From: Wukongibacter sp050859025
GTDB lineage: Bacteria; Bacillota; Clostridia; Peptostreptococcales; Caminicellaceae
Assembly (NCBI RefSeq): GCF_050859025.1
Contig: NZ_CP138200.1
Span: 4,278,001 to 4,342,000 of the forward strand
Direction of reading: 5' to 3'
DNA: 64,000 nt
Both the position numbers and the translations under genes were made by a program. Positions 17,501-26,572 of this stretch are shown in pieces (positions within the stretch are counted from its first letter, which is position 1; the number at the start of each line of letters is the position of its first letter). The notes beneath the pieces are model-generated. The model saw only the letters and a program-made list of their open reading frames with translations, ran no database searches and was not told where the DNA came from.

Positions 17501-18637
17501 CTACTTTTGAAGATATTTATCTTGTATTGGATTTACATACTTACCATTTTCACGAACCTCAAAGTGGAGATGTGGTCCCGTAGACATTCCTGTGCTTCCA
17601 CTTTTTGCAATAGATGTGCCCCTAGTAACCTTTTGTCCCTCTTTAACAAGTAGTTTATTGTTGTGAGCATACAATGTCACAATTCCACCACCATGATCTA
17701 TCATTACGACTTTTCCATAGCCTCCCAGCCATCCAGCATGAATAACTGTTCCACTTTGGGCTGCTACAATGTTATTATTTGACGTAACACCAATATCTAC
17801 ACCCGTATGTAGCTTCTTCTTCTTCAAAATTGGATGCACTCTATATCCAAAGGGAGAAGTAATTCTATAGTAACCTGGTGCAGGCCAAGACATTTTTCCT
17901 CCAACATATTTTGCTGAAGATTGCTTCATTATTATTTCTTTTTCAAGCTTGTTTGCTAAATCATTTAATTTATCCTCTTCACTTTCAAGCTCCTTATGAT
18001 TCTGTACAAGCTGTTCCTTAACTCTCTCCATCTCTCCCCTTGAAACCTCTAAACTTGTTTGTTTACGTCTTTCATTATTCAAGAGTGCAACAAGCTCAGC
18101 CTTCTGACTCTCAAGAGTATTCTTTTTCTCTTCGATTAAATCTCTTTGGGCTTTTAAATACTTTATAAGATCTACATCGTGATTCAATATCTTTTTAACC
18201 ATATCTATCCTTGTTAATAGATCTTCAAAATTGCTAGAATCAAGAAGAACTTCCACATAACCTACATCTCCATTTTTATACATTACCTTTAATCTGGAGT
18301 TTAAAGTATCATTCTTATTGTCAATATTTTCTTCTGCAACAATTAGTTCTCCTTTTGTTACCTCTATTTTGCTTTTAGTTTCTACTATGCTACTATTTAT
18401 ATTATTGATCTCAGCTTCAAGATCTTGAATAGTTTTTTGCAGCTTTTCTATTTTTTCTGAAATCGCCTTTTGATTTTTTTCATTCTGCATTTTTTCTTTA
18501 CTAACCTGATTCTTTTTATTCTGTGTATCATTTAGTTTATTCCTAAGATCATCTACATCAAATGCAAATGATTGTAAAGCCATTAAGGAAACTGCTAATA
18601 TTGCTAATAAAGAAATAAATAATTTTCTCTTTCTCAT
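17501..18637 (-). CDS. Murein hydrolase activator/LytM endopeptidase, EnvC-like
   Basis: 378 residues: a signal peptide (about 1-26), a long coiled coil (about 27-235, rich in Glu, Lys and Gln) and a LytM (M23) domain. The zinc ligands are intact, with His277 and Asp281 in HTGVDIG and His356 and His358 in PHLHFEV, so unlike E. coli EnvC the domain could itself be catalytic. It is directly downstream of ftsE-ftsX. FtsEX is known to control coiled-coil hydrolases of this type (EnvC, PcsB, CwlO), so it is probably the FtsEX-gated cell-wall cleaving partner. Confidence 0.92.
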   Translation of the reverse strand: MRKRKLFISLLAILAVSLMALQSFAFDVDDLRNKLNDTQNKKNQVSKEKMQNEKNQKAISEKIEKLQKTIQDLEAEINNINSSIVETKSKIEVTKGELIVAEENIDNKNDTLNSRLKVMYKNGDVGYVEVLLDSSNFEDLLTRIDMVKKILNHDVDLIKYLKAQRDLIEEKKNTLESQKAELVALLNNERRKQTSLEVSRGEMERVKEQLVQNHKELESEEDKLNDLANKLEKEIIMKQSSAKYVGGKMSWPAPGYYRITSPFGYRVHPILKKKKLHTGVDIGVTSNNNIVAAQSGTVIHAGWLGGYGKVVMIDHGGGIVTLYAHNNKLLVKEGQKVTRGTSIAKSGSTGMSTGPHLHFEVRENGKYVNPIQDKYLQK

Positions 18638-18668
18638 TTCTATATATCCCCCTTTGTTTAAGTAAATT

Positions 18669-19565
18669 TTATACTCTCAAATATTTTTTCATAGAAGTTA
18701 TACTTCCTAGAGCACCTATCCCTGAACCTAATACTATGAATATAAGTAAAAGGTTGTCTAATATTTTCTTTACTGGTACTAAATATGCAGTCACCATAAC
18801 ATAAAAATTTGTCGTAGCTACACTGTAAAGATATCTATATGTGAAGAATATCAATAAAAGTGAAAATGCCGCACCAAATAACCCCAACATTGTTCCCTCA
18901 ATAAAAAACGGCCATCTTATAAACCAGTTTGTTGCACCAACATATTTCATGATATTTATCTCTCTTTTTCTTGCTGCTACTGTAATCTTTATAGTATTCC
19001 CTATAATAAATACCGAAATGGATATTAGTATCACTATAGTAACTAGACCTACTATTCTAATAAAATTAGTTATAGCTATAAGCTTATCTACTATATCCTT
19101 ATGGAATCTTACCACATCAATATTTTCAATAGACTCAATTTTCTCAACTACCATCTCACCAGCTTCGATTTTAGTTAAATAGATTATATATGAATTGGGC
19201 AAGGGGTTAGATTCTAGATCTTCCAAAAGATACCCATGTTCCCCAAAACGTTCTTTCATTTTTTCAAGTGCATCATTCTTTGACTCAAACTGTATATCCT
19301 TTATATTGTCTATTGCTTTTATTGTATTACCTATTTCATCTATTCTTTCTTGTTCAATACCATCTTCTAAAAATACCTGTATACTGTCAAACTGCCCCTT
19401 GGCCCCCTCAGCCATGCTATTTATATTAAATATTAGTATAAATATCATTCCGAGAATAATAAGGGTTGCTGTAACCGACCCTACAGAGGCAAGACTCATC
19501 ATCCTATTTCTCCAGAGATTTTTAAGTCCTTCCTTTACCGTATATCCTAAAGTTCTAATCTTCAT
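18669..19565 (-). CDS. ftsX: Cell division ABC transporter permease-like FtsX
   Basis: 298 residues with four transmembrane segments: one near the N-terminus (SVTATLIILGMIFILIF), a large extracellular loop, then three in the second half. The N-terminal GLKNLWRNRMMSLASVGSV is typical of FtsX. The ATG at 19565 is 8 bases after GGAGG and overlaps the ftsE end by 11 bases, a sign of coupled translation. The earlier ATG at 19571 is only 2 bases from the ribosome site. It works with FtsE to convey ATP hydrolysis to the extracellular hydrolase encoded next. Confidence 0.96.
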   Translation of the reverse strand: MKIRTLGYTVKEGLKNLWRNRMMSLASVGSVTATLIILGMIFILIFNINSMAEGAKGQFDSIQVFLEDGIEQERIDEIGNTIKAIDNIKDIQFESKNDALEKMKERFGEHGYLLEDLESNPLPNSYIIYLTKIEAGEMVVEKIESIENIDVVRFHKDIVDKLIAITNFIRIVGLVTIVILISISVFIIGNTIKITVAARKREINIMKYVGATNWFIRWPFFIEGTMLGLFGAAFSLLLIFFTYRYLYSVATTNFYVMVTAYLVPVKKILDNLLLIFIVLGSGIGALGSITSMKKYLRV

Positions 19566-20241
19566 AACCATAGCCTCCTCTTTGCTCGTCCCTTGCTACA
19601 ATTCCTTTTTCAAGTGCTATAACTCTTTGCTGCATCATATCTACTATTTCTTTAGCGTGGGTAGCCATGACTATCGTCGTTCCTCTTCTATTAATTTGTC
19701 TTAAAAGTCTCATAATTTCCCATGAAGTTTCAGGATCTAGATTTCCAGTAGGCTCATCGGCAATAAGTATAGGTGGATTATTTATTATTGATCTAGCAAT
19801 AGATACCCTTTGCTGTTCTCCACCTGATAATTGTTCTGGATACATCTTTGCCTTACTACTTAGACCAACTAGACTAAGTATAGTTGGAACGTTTCTTCTT
19901 ATTTCCTTTGGAGTAGCTTCAACAATCTCCATAGCAAAGGCTACATTTTCATAAACAGTTTTATTAGGAAGTAATCTAAAGTCTTGAAAAACTACGCCAA
20001 TTTTCCTCCTAAGATGAGGCACCTTTCTTCTATGAATCTTTGTAATATTCTGACCATCTATTACTATTTTACCTTGAGTTGGTTCAGCTTCCTTTAAAAG
20101 CAGCTTTATTAGGGTGGATTTACCCGCACCACTTGCTCCAACTAAGAATACAAATTCTCCTTTTTCAATTTTTAAATTTATATTTGAAAGCGCCGTTACA
20201 TCACTTTTATATCTTTTTGAAATATTTCTTATTTCAATCAT
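19555..20241 (-). CDS. ftsE: Cell division ATP-binding protein FtsE
   Basis: A 228-residue ABC ATPase with Walker A VGASGAGKSTL, signature LSGGEQQRVSIARS and Walker B PILIADEPTGNLDP. It begins MIEIRNISKRYKSDV; the ATG at 20241 is 8 bases after GGAG, and the upstream ATG at 20259 adds six non-conserved residues. It is the first gene of the ftsE-ftsX-hydrolase operon. Confidence 0.97.
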   Translation of the reverse strand: MIEIRNISKRYKSDVTALSNINLKIEKGEFVFLVGASGAGKSTLIKLLLKEAEPTQGKIVIDGQNITKIHRRKVPHLRRKIGVVFQDFRLLPNKTVYENVAFAMEIVEATPKEIRRNVPTILSLVGLSSKAKMYPEQLSGGEQQRVSIARSIINNPPILIADEPTGNLDPETSWEIMRLLRQINRRGTTIVMATHAKEIVDMMQQRVIALEKGIVARDEQRGGYGYED

Positions 20242-20370
20242 TGTATCAACTCCTATCAATATTCTTATTTCGATATTTTTCTTTCATTTCCTGCAATTTT
20301 TTTTCGATAATTCCTAGTATTTTTTGACTATTTTCCCTACAATATTAATTATAATATTAAATTGCACTAA

Positions 20371-20420
20371 AAAAAATCTTAAAAAGAACTTTTTTTAGTA
20401 ATTCTTTTTAAGATTTTTTA
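20371..20420. terminator. Long AT-rich hairpin, likely terminator downstream of the Lon-like gene
   Basis: AAAATCTTAAAAAGAA and TTCTTTTTAAGATTTT pair over about 17 bases with a 12-base loop, and runs of A and T flank both sides. It separates the Lon-like gene from ftsE, both on the minus strand. Confidence 0.78.
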
Positions 20421-20481
20421 ATATATATTTCATATAGAAAGATTTAATTTATATATAGTAAGTACCTAATATATTAGGATC

Positions 20482-20585
20482 TATAGGGATTCAAGTAGAG
20501 ACTTTAATTTATACATGTCTAAAACTCCCAGAGACACTGAGTATTTGTACATGTATAAATTAAGTTCTACTATTCGAACCCTATA
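20482..20585. repeat. Family C palindromic element, copy 1 (104 bp)
   Basis: TATAGGGATTCAAGTAGAG at one end and CTACTATTCGAACCCTATA at the other. The arms TTTATACATGT and ACATGTATAAA pair. Its sequence is nearly that of 52081-52184 read in reverse. It lies 9 bases beyond the stop of the Lon-like gene. Confidence 0.8.
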
Positions 20586-20593
20586 TATCAAAC

Positions 20594-23008
20594 CTAACTT
20601 TCTTTTTCATTTTTTTCTTTATCCTTTTGAGCAGCCTTAGCTAATTCTTTAAGTTTCTTAGTTACACGATAGTGTATAGTACCTTCAGGATAGTTTCCAT
20701 CTTGATCTATTTCTCCAGCAGGTATTCCTGTAAGTATCTCTATTCCTTCATCAATTGTTTTTACTGAATATATATGAAACTTTCCATCCTTAACAGCTTG
20801 AATTATTTCATCCTTCAACATAAGGTTCTTTACATTTTGATGGGGAATCATAACTCCCTGCTTACCAGTTAATCCTTTTAATTTACAAACCTTAAAGAAC
20901 CCTTCTATTTTTTCATTAACTCCGCCTATAGGTTGTATGCTACCTCGTTGATTAACCGATCCTGTTACGGCTATATATTGCCTGATAGGAACCTTGGATA
21001 TACTAGAAAGAATAGCATAAAGCTCAGTACTTGAGGCACTGTCTCCATCAACGCCTGAATATAGCTGTTCAAATACTACGCTGGCTGATAATGCCAATGG
21101 TTTTTCTTGGGCATATTTATCACCAAGATATCCACTTATTATCATTACTCCTTTATCATGTATCTTTCCACTGGTCTTGGCTTCTCTTTCAATATTGATT
21201 ATACCGGCTTTTCCTCTATAGGTAGAAACAGTAATCTTACTTGGCTTTCCAAAGCTGTATTCTCCTGTCCCTGTGACAGCCAAACCATTTATTTCTCCTA
21301 TTTTTTCTCCATCAACATCCAGTAAGTAGTCTCCCTCTTCGAACATTTCAATAACTTTCTCTTCATATTTATTATTCCTAAATACCTTTTCCGAAATAGC
21401 TTTTTCAATGTGTTCTACCTTGACAATATCGCTCCCACTTACTTCCGCCCAGCTATCAGCCTCGTATAAAATCTCAACTATTTGATTAAATCTTGAGCTT
21501 AACTTCTTTTGATTTGATGCAAGCCTTGAACTGTATTCAATAATCCTGCCTACTGCTTGTCTATTAAAATGCTTGAGATTTTCCTTTTCACAGTGGGTCG
21601 CTATAAATCTAGCCATTTTCAGCATATTTTCTTCATCTCTTGTCATCTCAATATCAAAGTCAGCCATTATTTTGAATAACTTCTTAAATTGTTCATCGTA
21701 ATTGTAAAGTAAATAATAGGTATAGGGATCTCCTATTAAAATAATCTTTAAATTAATAGGTATTGGCTGAGGCTTTAGGGATGTAGTAACTACATATCCC
21801 AACTGTTTTCCTAGCCCTTCTATGTTGATTTCATTTGTAACAAGGGCTCTCTTAAGTCCATTCCAAGCAAAATTATTAGTTAATAAATCCTTCGCTTGTA
21901 AAATCAGATATCCTCCGTTTGCCTCGTGTAAAGCCCCAGGCTTTATCTGTGTAAAATCAGTTTTCATGACTCCCATTTCATTCTTATATTCTACACTACC
22001 TACTAAATTGTAATAGGTTGGATTAGACTCTATAATTACAGGTGCACATTCTCTTTCGCTATTATCTATAAAAAGATTTACTTTGTACCTATCAAAAAAA
22101 CCTGCATTTGATTTCATTTGGAACATCGCCAATGGATTATTGGAAGGAGTTTCACTATCTTTCTTAAATTTATCAATATGCTCAACAATATCATTCCTTA
22201 GCATATGAAAATACTCTATTGACTTATTATTATAATTAAATTTCTTTTTTAATTTTTCAATGTGAAAATCAACAACTCCACGGGCCGTTTCAGCATCCAA
22301 CTCCTTAAGCTTTCCTCTATAGCTTTCCTCTAATTCCCTTAGTTCATTAAAAATATCCAAGGATTCTAAGCTTAGCTTATTGCTTTTCTTCTTGAGTTCT
22401 TCAAAAGCTTCAGGTGCAAGGCCTCTATAATCCTCTTCACTCATAGGCTGGCCTTCTTTAAGGGGCAAGCTTATTAATCCCTTGTCGGTCTGAGTAAATC
22501 TAAAGTCATATTGCTCCGCAACCGCATTAAGTTTTTTAATGTATTGTTCTGTAATACTTTCATATTGCTGTATTAAAACATTTCTTGTATTTTCATAGTC
22601 CTTGCTGATAAATGCATTTTCCACTTCTTTCTTGAGCTTTTTAATCATATCTTCCATGTGCTTAACAAAGGTCTTTCCTTGTCCAGATTTGAGGTTTAAT
22701 GCCAATGGACTATGGGGGTTTTTAAAATTATACACATATACCCAATCATCTGGGACTTCCTTTTTAGAAGCCTTCACATCAGCTATTAATTTTACATAGC
22801 TATTTCTTCCAGTACCACTTTGACCCGATACGAAGATATTATAACCTTTTTTCTTTATGGACAAACCAAAGTCTAATGCCTTTGATGCTCTTTCTTGACC
22901 TATAATCCCTTGAAGTGGGGTTAAATCTGCTGTACTGTCGAATTTAAAGCACTCAGTATTACATTGATTGTTCAGTTTGCTTAAAGGAATTTTAAATCTG
23001 TCTATCAT
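20594..23008 (-). CDS. Lon-family ATP-dependent protease (LonB/LonH-like)
   Basis: 804 residues: an AAA+ ATPase region with a lid and a C-terminal S16 protease domain. The P-loop reads SGQSGTGRNSY (about 61-71), with Arg where most P-loops have Lys; from memory this Arg is common in this clostridial subfamily. The proteolytic serine lies in GVDGDSASSTELY and the lysine partner in IGGVNEKIEGFF. There is no N-terminal substrate domain of LonA type. A long helical insertion (about 95-300) is present. It is a soluble protease with unknown substrates. GGAG precedes the ATG. Confidence 0.88.
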   Translation of the reverse strand: MIDRFKIPLSKLNNQCNTECFKFDSTADLTPLQGIIGQERASKALDFGLSIKKKGYNIFVSGQSGTGRNSYVKLIADVKASKKEVPDDWVYVYNFKNPHSPLALNLKSGQGKTFVKHMEDMIKKLKKEVENAFISKDYENTRNVLIQQYESITEQYIKKLNAVAEQYDFRFTQTDKGLISLPLKEGQPMSEEDYRGLAPEAFEELKKKSNKLSLESLDIFNELRELEESYRGKLKELDAETARGVVDFHIEKLKKKFNYNNKSIEYFHMLRNDIVEHIDKFKKDSETPSNNPLAMFQMKSNAGFFDRYKVNLFIDNSERECAPVIIESNPTYYNLVGSVEYKNEMGVMKTDFTQIKPGALHEANGGYLILQAKDLLTNNFAWNGLKRALVTNEINIEGLGKQLGYVVTTSLKPQPIPINLKIILIGDPYTYYLLYNYDEQFKKLFKIMADFDIEMTRDEENMLKMARFIATHCEKENLKHFNRQAVGRIIEYSSRLASNQKKLSSRFNQIVEILYEADSWAEVSGSDIVKVEHIEKAISEKVFRNNKYEEKVIEMFEEGDYLLDVDGEKIGEINGLAVTGTGEYSFGKPSKITVSTYRGKAGIINIEREAKTSGKIHDKGVMIISGYLGDKYAQEKPLALSASVVFEQLYSGVDGDSASSTELYAILSSISKVPIRQYIAVTGSVNQRGSIQPIGGVNEKIEGFFKVCKLKGLTGKQGVMIPHQNVKNLMLKDEIIQAVKDGKFHIYSVKTIDEGIEILTGIPAGEIDQDGNYPEGTIHYRVTKKLKELAKAAQKDKEKNEKES

Positions 23009-23519
23009 AAAAACACTCCTTTTCCTAAAATAACTATGTATTTTGAATATTTTATAGTTTTTATACCCCTTAATATTTATATATACGCAAGTTATTTGTC
23101 TTTTCTTTGCGAAACGCTTGCTATCTTCTAAATTCTTGATTTTTTAGCAATATACGCGAATATCTTATTTATAGTGGGTTTATATTTTAATATTTGTCAT
23201 TGCTTTCAAAAAAATTATTATATCTGTAAAGTTTGTATTCCAATTATTTGAATTTCTTTTAATTTTTATCACTTATTTAGCAATTTATGTCGCTTATTTC
23301 ATTTTTTTGTTATATAATTATAATAAGTTTGGATTAATCAATTTATATGATATTTTAGAGATGAGCATAATTAAGTAAACTGCCGGAGGCAAAAAGAATA
23401 AAGAGCTAAAAGCATGTAAATTTGAGAAAGTAAAGCATAAAAAATGGATAAGTAAGAAATTGGAAAACAAAAAAGGACATAGAGGTAGTGCATAAAGAAA
23501 ATATTGAGTTTAAATTAGG
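23009..23519. other. AT-rich gap with no recognised gene
   Basis: No supported coding sequence, terminator or clear inverted repeat was found between the Lon-like gene and the transposase gene. It should contain the Lon-like promoter and the downstream end of the insertion sequence, but neither the terminal repeat nor the target duplication could be fixed by eye. Confidence 0.5.
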
Positions 23520-24794
23520 CTATGCAATTTTCTTGTATCCCGCTAGGGATTTAAGCTTGTGGATACAATCGTCTTTAATAGCAGCACTAGCTAAGGCAAG
23601 CAAGCATACATGTCCAAGAGTATTTAAATTAGATACTGAATCCATATTTCTAACATATGCTTTTTCAAGATTTAGATTTTTCCATCTAGAATTATATCTT
23701 TCAGATTCAGTTCTAAGAGAATAAATTTTTTTGAAGAAGATAGAGTCTCTATTGATAGAAGCACGGTAGTCAGTACCGACTGTAATATATTTAGTACAGC
23801 CACGATTTTTCTTGTTATTGAAGTATTTTGGATGCTTACAGGGGCATAAAGAGTCATCCTTTTTAGTTCTAAAAGGACAGCAGAATTTTTGTTTAATCTT
23901 ATCATCAAAATACTGCTTTCCATCTTTATGCATAGCAAGACCAGCATCACATAAAACATTGCCACTTGGAAGTGTAATATGCTCCTTGCTATTTCTAGGA
24001 TTAAGAGGAATAAAAGCATGACCATCAAGGTTATAGCGTACAAAATTATTAATATCTTTTGTATCATAGCCTTTGTCAGCAATGAAATAAGATTCTTTTA
24101 AAGAAAACCATTCATTTGTGTTTTTTAAAAAATCTATGGACATAGTAAGCTCTAGTACATTAGCTGGAGTAGTAACTTCAGCTATAGGTAAACCAGAGAT
24201 GGCATCGGCTAGAACATGGTTCTTATAGCCCCAATAGAAAGCATAGTTTTTCTCATTATGTGAATTACTGGCTGTATGAACGCCTAATTTACAGTCCTTA
24301 TCGGATTTAGGTGGATTAGACTTATCAAACTTATTCTTAGCAAAAGACTTTGGGTTGTTAAGCTTAGTATTAGCAAAGACGGGAGTGGCATCTGCTGAAA
24401 CAAAGGAATTATCAATAAAGCCTAATTCTTTAAGGTGTAAAACTAAAGTTTGCATAACCTTAGAAAAATATTGATTAGGAGTATCCTTGATAAACCTTTC
24501 AAAAGTCCAATAAGAAGGTAAAGGTTTAAATATATCAAAGCCACAAAGGTAGGCAATATAAAGATTGTTATTAAGGTAGTCTACCAAATCAGTAATATAA
24601 CCAAACTTTTCACATTTCATGACAATAAAAGCTCTGAATAGAGCATGTCTAGGGTATCCTTTAGGACCATATTTTGAGAATGGGTATTCTGGAAAATCAG
24701 ATAAATCAATAACATCAAATAGTTTAGAATAGAAATTTGATTTATGTGACCCAGTAAAGAACTCAATACATTCAAAAATAAGCTGTCGCTTCAT
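23520..24794 (-). CDS. DDE transposase, IS4/IS5/IS1182-like
   Basis: 424 residues. The N-terminal part resembles the DUF772 domain of IS1182/IS5 transposases (GPKGYPRHALFRAFIVMK). Acidic catalytic residues fit SADATPVFAN (first Asp), FIADKGYD (second Asp) and RTESERYNSRWKNL (Glu). A cysteine-rich stretch (CCPFRTKKDDSLCPCKHP) lies before the last motif. The frame is intact, so the enzyme may be active. The gene lies between the divergent Lon-like and chemoreceptor genes. GGAGG precedes the ATG. The exact IS family and element ends were not resolved. Confidence 0.85.
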   Translation of the reverse strand: MKRQLIFECIEFFTGSHKSNFYSKLFDVIDLSDFPEYPFSKYGPKGYPRHALFRAFIVMKCEKFGYITDLVDYLNNNLYIAYLCGFDIFKPLPSYWTFERFIKDTPNQYFSKVMQTLVLHLKELGFIDNSFVSADATPVFANTKLNNPKSFAKNKFDKSNPPKSDKDCKLGVHTASNSHNEKNYAFYWGYKNHVLADAISGLPIAEVTTPANVLELTMSIDFLKNTNEWFSLKESYFIADKGYDTKDINNFVRYNLDGHAFIPLNPRNSKEHITLPSGNVLCDAGLAMHKDGKQYFDDKIKQKFCCPFRTKKDDSLCPCKHPKYFNNKKNRGCTKYITVGTDYRASINRDSIFFKKIYSLRTESERYNSRWKNLNLEKAYVRNMDSVSNLNTLGHVCLLALASAAIKDDCIHKLKSLAGYKKIA

Positions 24795-24811
24795 AAAGGC
24801 TTCGCCTCCTT
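24795..24811 (-). promoter_or_regulatory. Ribosome-site hairpin before the transposase start
   Basis: The minus strand reads AAGGAGGCGAAGCCTTT directly before the ATG. AGGC-GAA-GCCT, extended by G-U pairs, would fold the Shine-Dalgarno sequence into a small stem and could lower transposase translation. Confidence 0.4.
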
Positions 24812-24987
24812 AGTAGAATTAAATATTTAGGGGTAAATATAATATTCGACAAAAGTGATGCGAAAGCCTTTTTGAAAATAGAAGAATTTTACAGAGTGAT
24901 AAGAAATTTTTATATTTTGAAACAAAGTAACACAAAGCGTTTGAAGTTATGCAAAACGCTATGATATTTTTTTAAGGAGTTGACCCT

Positions 24988-25818
24988 ATGGAAAATAATG
25001 ATACAAAAATAATTGACTCTTTTATTGAAGTAGGCAGATATTTAAAGGATATCCTTGATGAAGATGCAATAGTATCCATTTCTGATAAACATCATATTGT
25101 AAAATATTATCCTGGAGATGAGCTAGATATTAAAGATAAGGAAGGTACTCCTTTAAAAAGTGGAGATGTGATGTTTGAATGTATTAATAATAATAGTAAA
25201 ATTGTGAAAAACGTTTCAGGTGAAGTCTTTGGAATTCCTTTCAAGTCAGTAGTAATTCCCATAAAAAATGATGACGGAATTTGCATAGGTAGTATTGGCA
25301 TAGGCAGAAGCCTTAAAAAACAGGATAAGCTCAATAATCTTTCTGAAAATGTCTCTTCAGCTTTACAAGAAATAACTAACAGTATAGATACGATTTCATT
25401 AGGAGCCCACAAGATTGCCGAATCTTCAAATGAAATATCCTTAAAAAGTCACGATGCAAAAAAACAAGTAGGTCAAACCGATGAAATTTTACAATACATA
25501 AAAAATATTTCAGACCAGACTAATATGCTGGGTCTAAATGCTGCTATAGAAGCCGCTAGGGCAGGCGAGCATGGTAGGGGTTTTTCAGTAGTTGCTGAGG
25601 AAATCAGAAAGCTTTCTGACGAAACAAAAAAAGCAGTTAGTAATATAAAAAATATTTTAGAAAGTATCAAGCTATCTGTTGATGAGATGTCTTCATCGGT
25701 AAGTAGTACAAGCTCAGTTACAAAGAATCAAGCTGAAACTACTGAACAAATAGTAGCTGCAATTGAGGAGCTTAATTCTACATCTCAGCTTTTAGCTGAT
25801 TTAGCCAAGGATTTGTAA
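24988..25818 (+). CDS. Soluble methyl-accepting chemotaxis-like signalling protein
   Basis: 276 residues with no transmembrane segment. Residues 1 to about 110 form a small sensor-like domain of unknown type (IPFKSVVIPIKNDDGICIGS). Residues about 115-276 are a methyl-accepting signalling coil with the hairpin tip TNMLGLNAAIEAARAGEHG. The coil is shorter than in membrane receptors. It would act in the cytoplasm through CheA/CheW. AAGGAG precedes the ATG. No che gene is near, so its input and output are unknown. Confidence 0.85.
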   Translation: MENNDTKIIDSFIEVGRYLKDILDEDAIVSISDKHHIVKYYPGDELDIKDKEGTPLKSGDVMFECINNNSKIVKNVSGEVFGIPFKSVVIPIKNDDGICIGSIGIGRSLKKQDKLNNLSENVSSALQEITNSIDTISLGAHKIAESSNEISLKSHDAKKQVGQTDEILQYIKNISDQTNMLGLNAAIEAARAGEHGRGFSVVAEEIRKLSDETKKAVSNIKNILESIKLSVDEMSSSVSSTSSVTKNQAETTEQIVAAIEELNSTSQLLADLAKDL

Positions 25819-25869
25819 GTGTTATAAGCTACTAGCCACCAGAACTTTAAGATCTGAAAAATCTAAAAG

Positions 25870-25894
25870 CTAGCTGCTAGTAGCCAGCAGCTAG
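25870..25894. terminator. Bidirectional terminator between the soluble chemoreceptor and phoU
   Basis: CTAGCTGCT and AGCAGCTAG form a perfect 9-bp stem with a 7-base loop between two convergent genes. The preceding bases (AGCTACTAGCCACC) partly repeat the arm. Confidence 0.65.
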
Positions 25895-25895
25895 A

Positions 25896-26555
25896 CTAAT
25901 TTATTTCCACCTTATCTCCATCTACTATATATATAATTCTTTCACATATATTAGTTATGTGATCAGCCATTCTTTCTAAGTATCTTCCTACAAATAGAAG
26001 TTTTGTACCTTGATTAATGTTACGGGAATCTGAGTGAATCATCATTAATATCTCAGTATAGATGTCCTTATACAAGTTGTCTATTAACTCATCTTCTCTT
26101 CCAACCCTATATGCTAAACCAGCGTCTTCATTAATAAAGCTAGTTTTTGAGTTTTGCAGCATGCCTAAGATTATATCTCTCATTTTAGGTATATCAACTA
26201 AAGGTTTTATATGGGGTTCATTACCTATCTTTATTGTTTCCTTAGATATATTAACACAGAAATCTCCAACCCTTTCTAAATCTGTGATTATTTTAGATAT
26301 AGAAAAAATTATTCTCAAATGTTTAGCCATAGGCTGTTGAAGAGCAATAAGTTCCACAGTCTTTTCTTCAATGCTTTCTAATAATTGATCTATATTATCG
26401 TCTAGTCTTATAACTTCACGAGCTAGATTTACATCTTTACTCGTGAGAGAATCAACTGATTTTATAACTAATTCTTCAACACTTTCCATCATCTTTATTA
26501 CTTCTTCTTTTAGAGACACAATTGACGCCTCAAAATTATCTCTAACCAATTGCAT
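25896..26555 (-). CDS. phoU: Phosphate transport system regulator PhoU
   Basis: 219 residues with two PhoU repeats, all helical; typical metal-binding acidic motifs are EDELIDNLYKDI and RYLERMADHITNICERI. PhoU modulates signalling between the Pst transporter and the PhoR kinase. It is the last gene of the pst operon, 17 bases after pstB. The phoPR genes are not in the window. Confidence 0.96.
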   Translation of the reverse strand: MQLVRDNFEASIVSLKEEVIKMMESVEELVIKSVDSLTSKDVNLAREVIRLDDNIDQLLESIEEKTVELIALQQPMAKHLRIIFSISKIITDLERVGDFCVNISKETIKIGNEPHIKPLVDIPKMRDIILGMLQNSKTSFINEDAGLAYRVGREDELIDNLYKDIYTEILMMIHSDSRNINQGTKLLFVGRYLERMADHITNICERIIYIVDGDKVEIN

Positions 26556-26572
26556 AACCTCCCTTATGTCTT

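Noticed and set aside
23672..24082. A 136-residue reading frame inside the transposase gene
   Set aside because: It lies in another frame of the same strand, has no ribosome site and no domain pattern; the transposase frame is continuous and conserved.
23340..24987. Exact ends and target duplication of the DDE insertion sequence
   Set aside because: I compared the flanks for inverted repeats but found only weak AT-rich similarities, so no element boundary is claimed.
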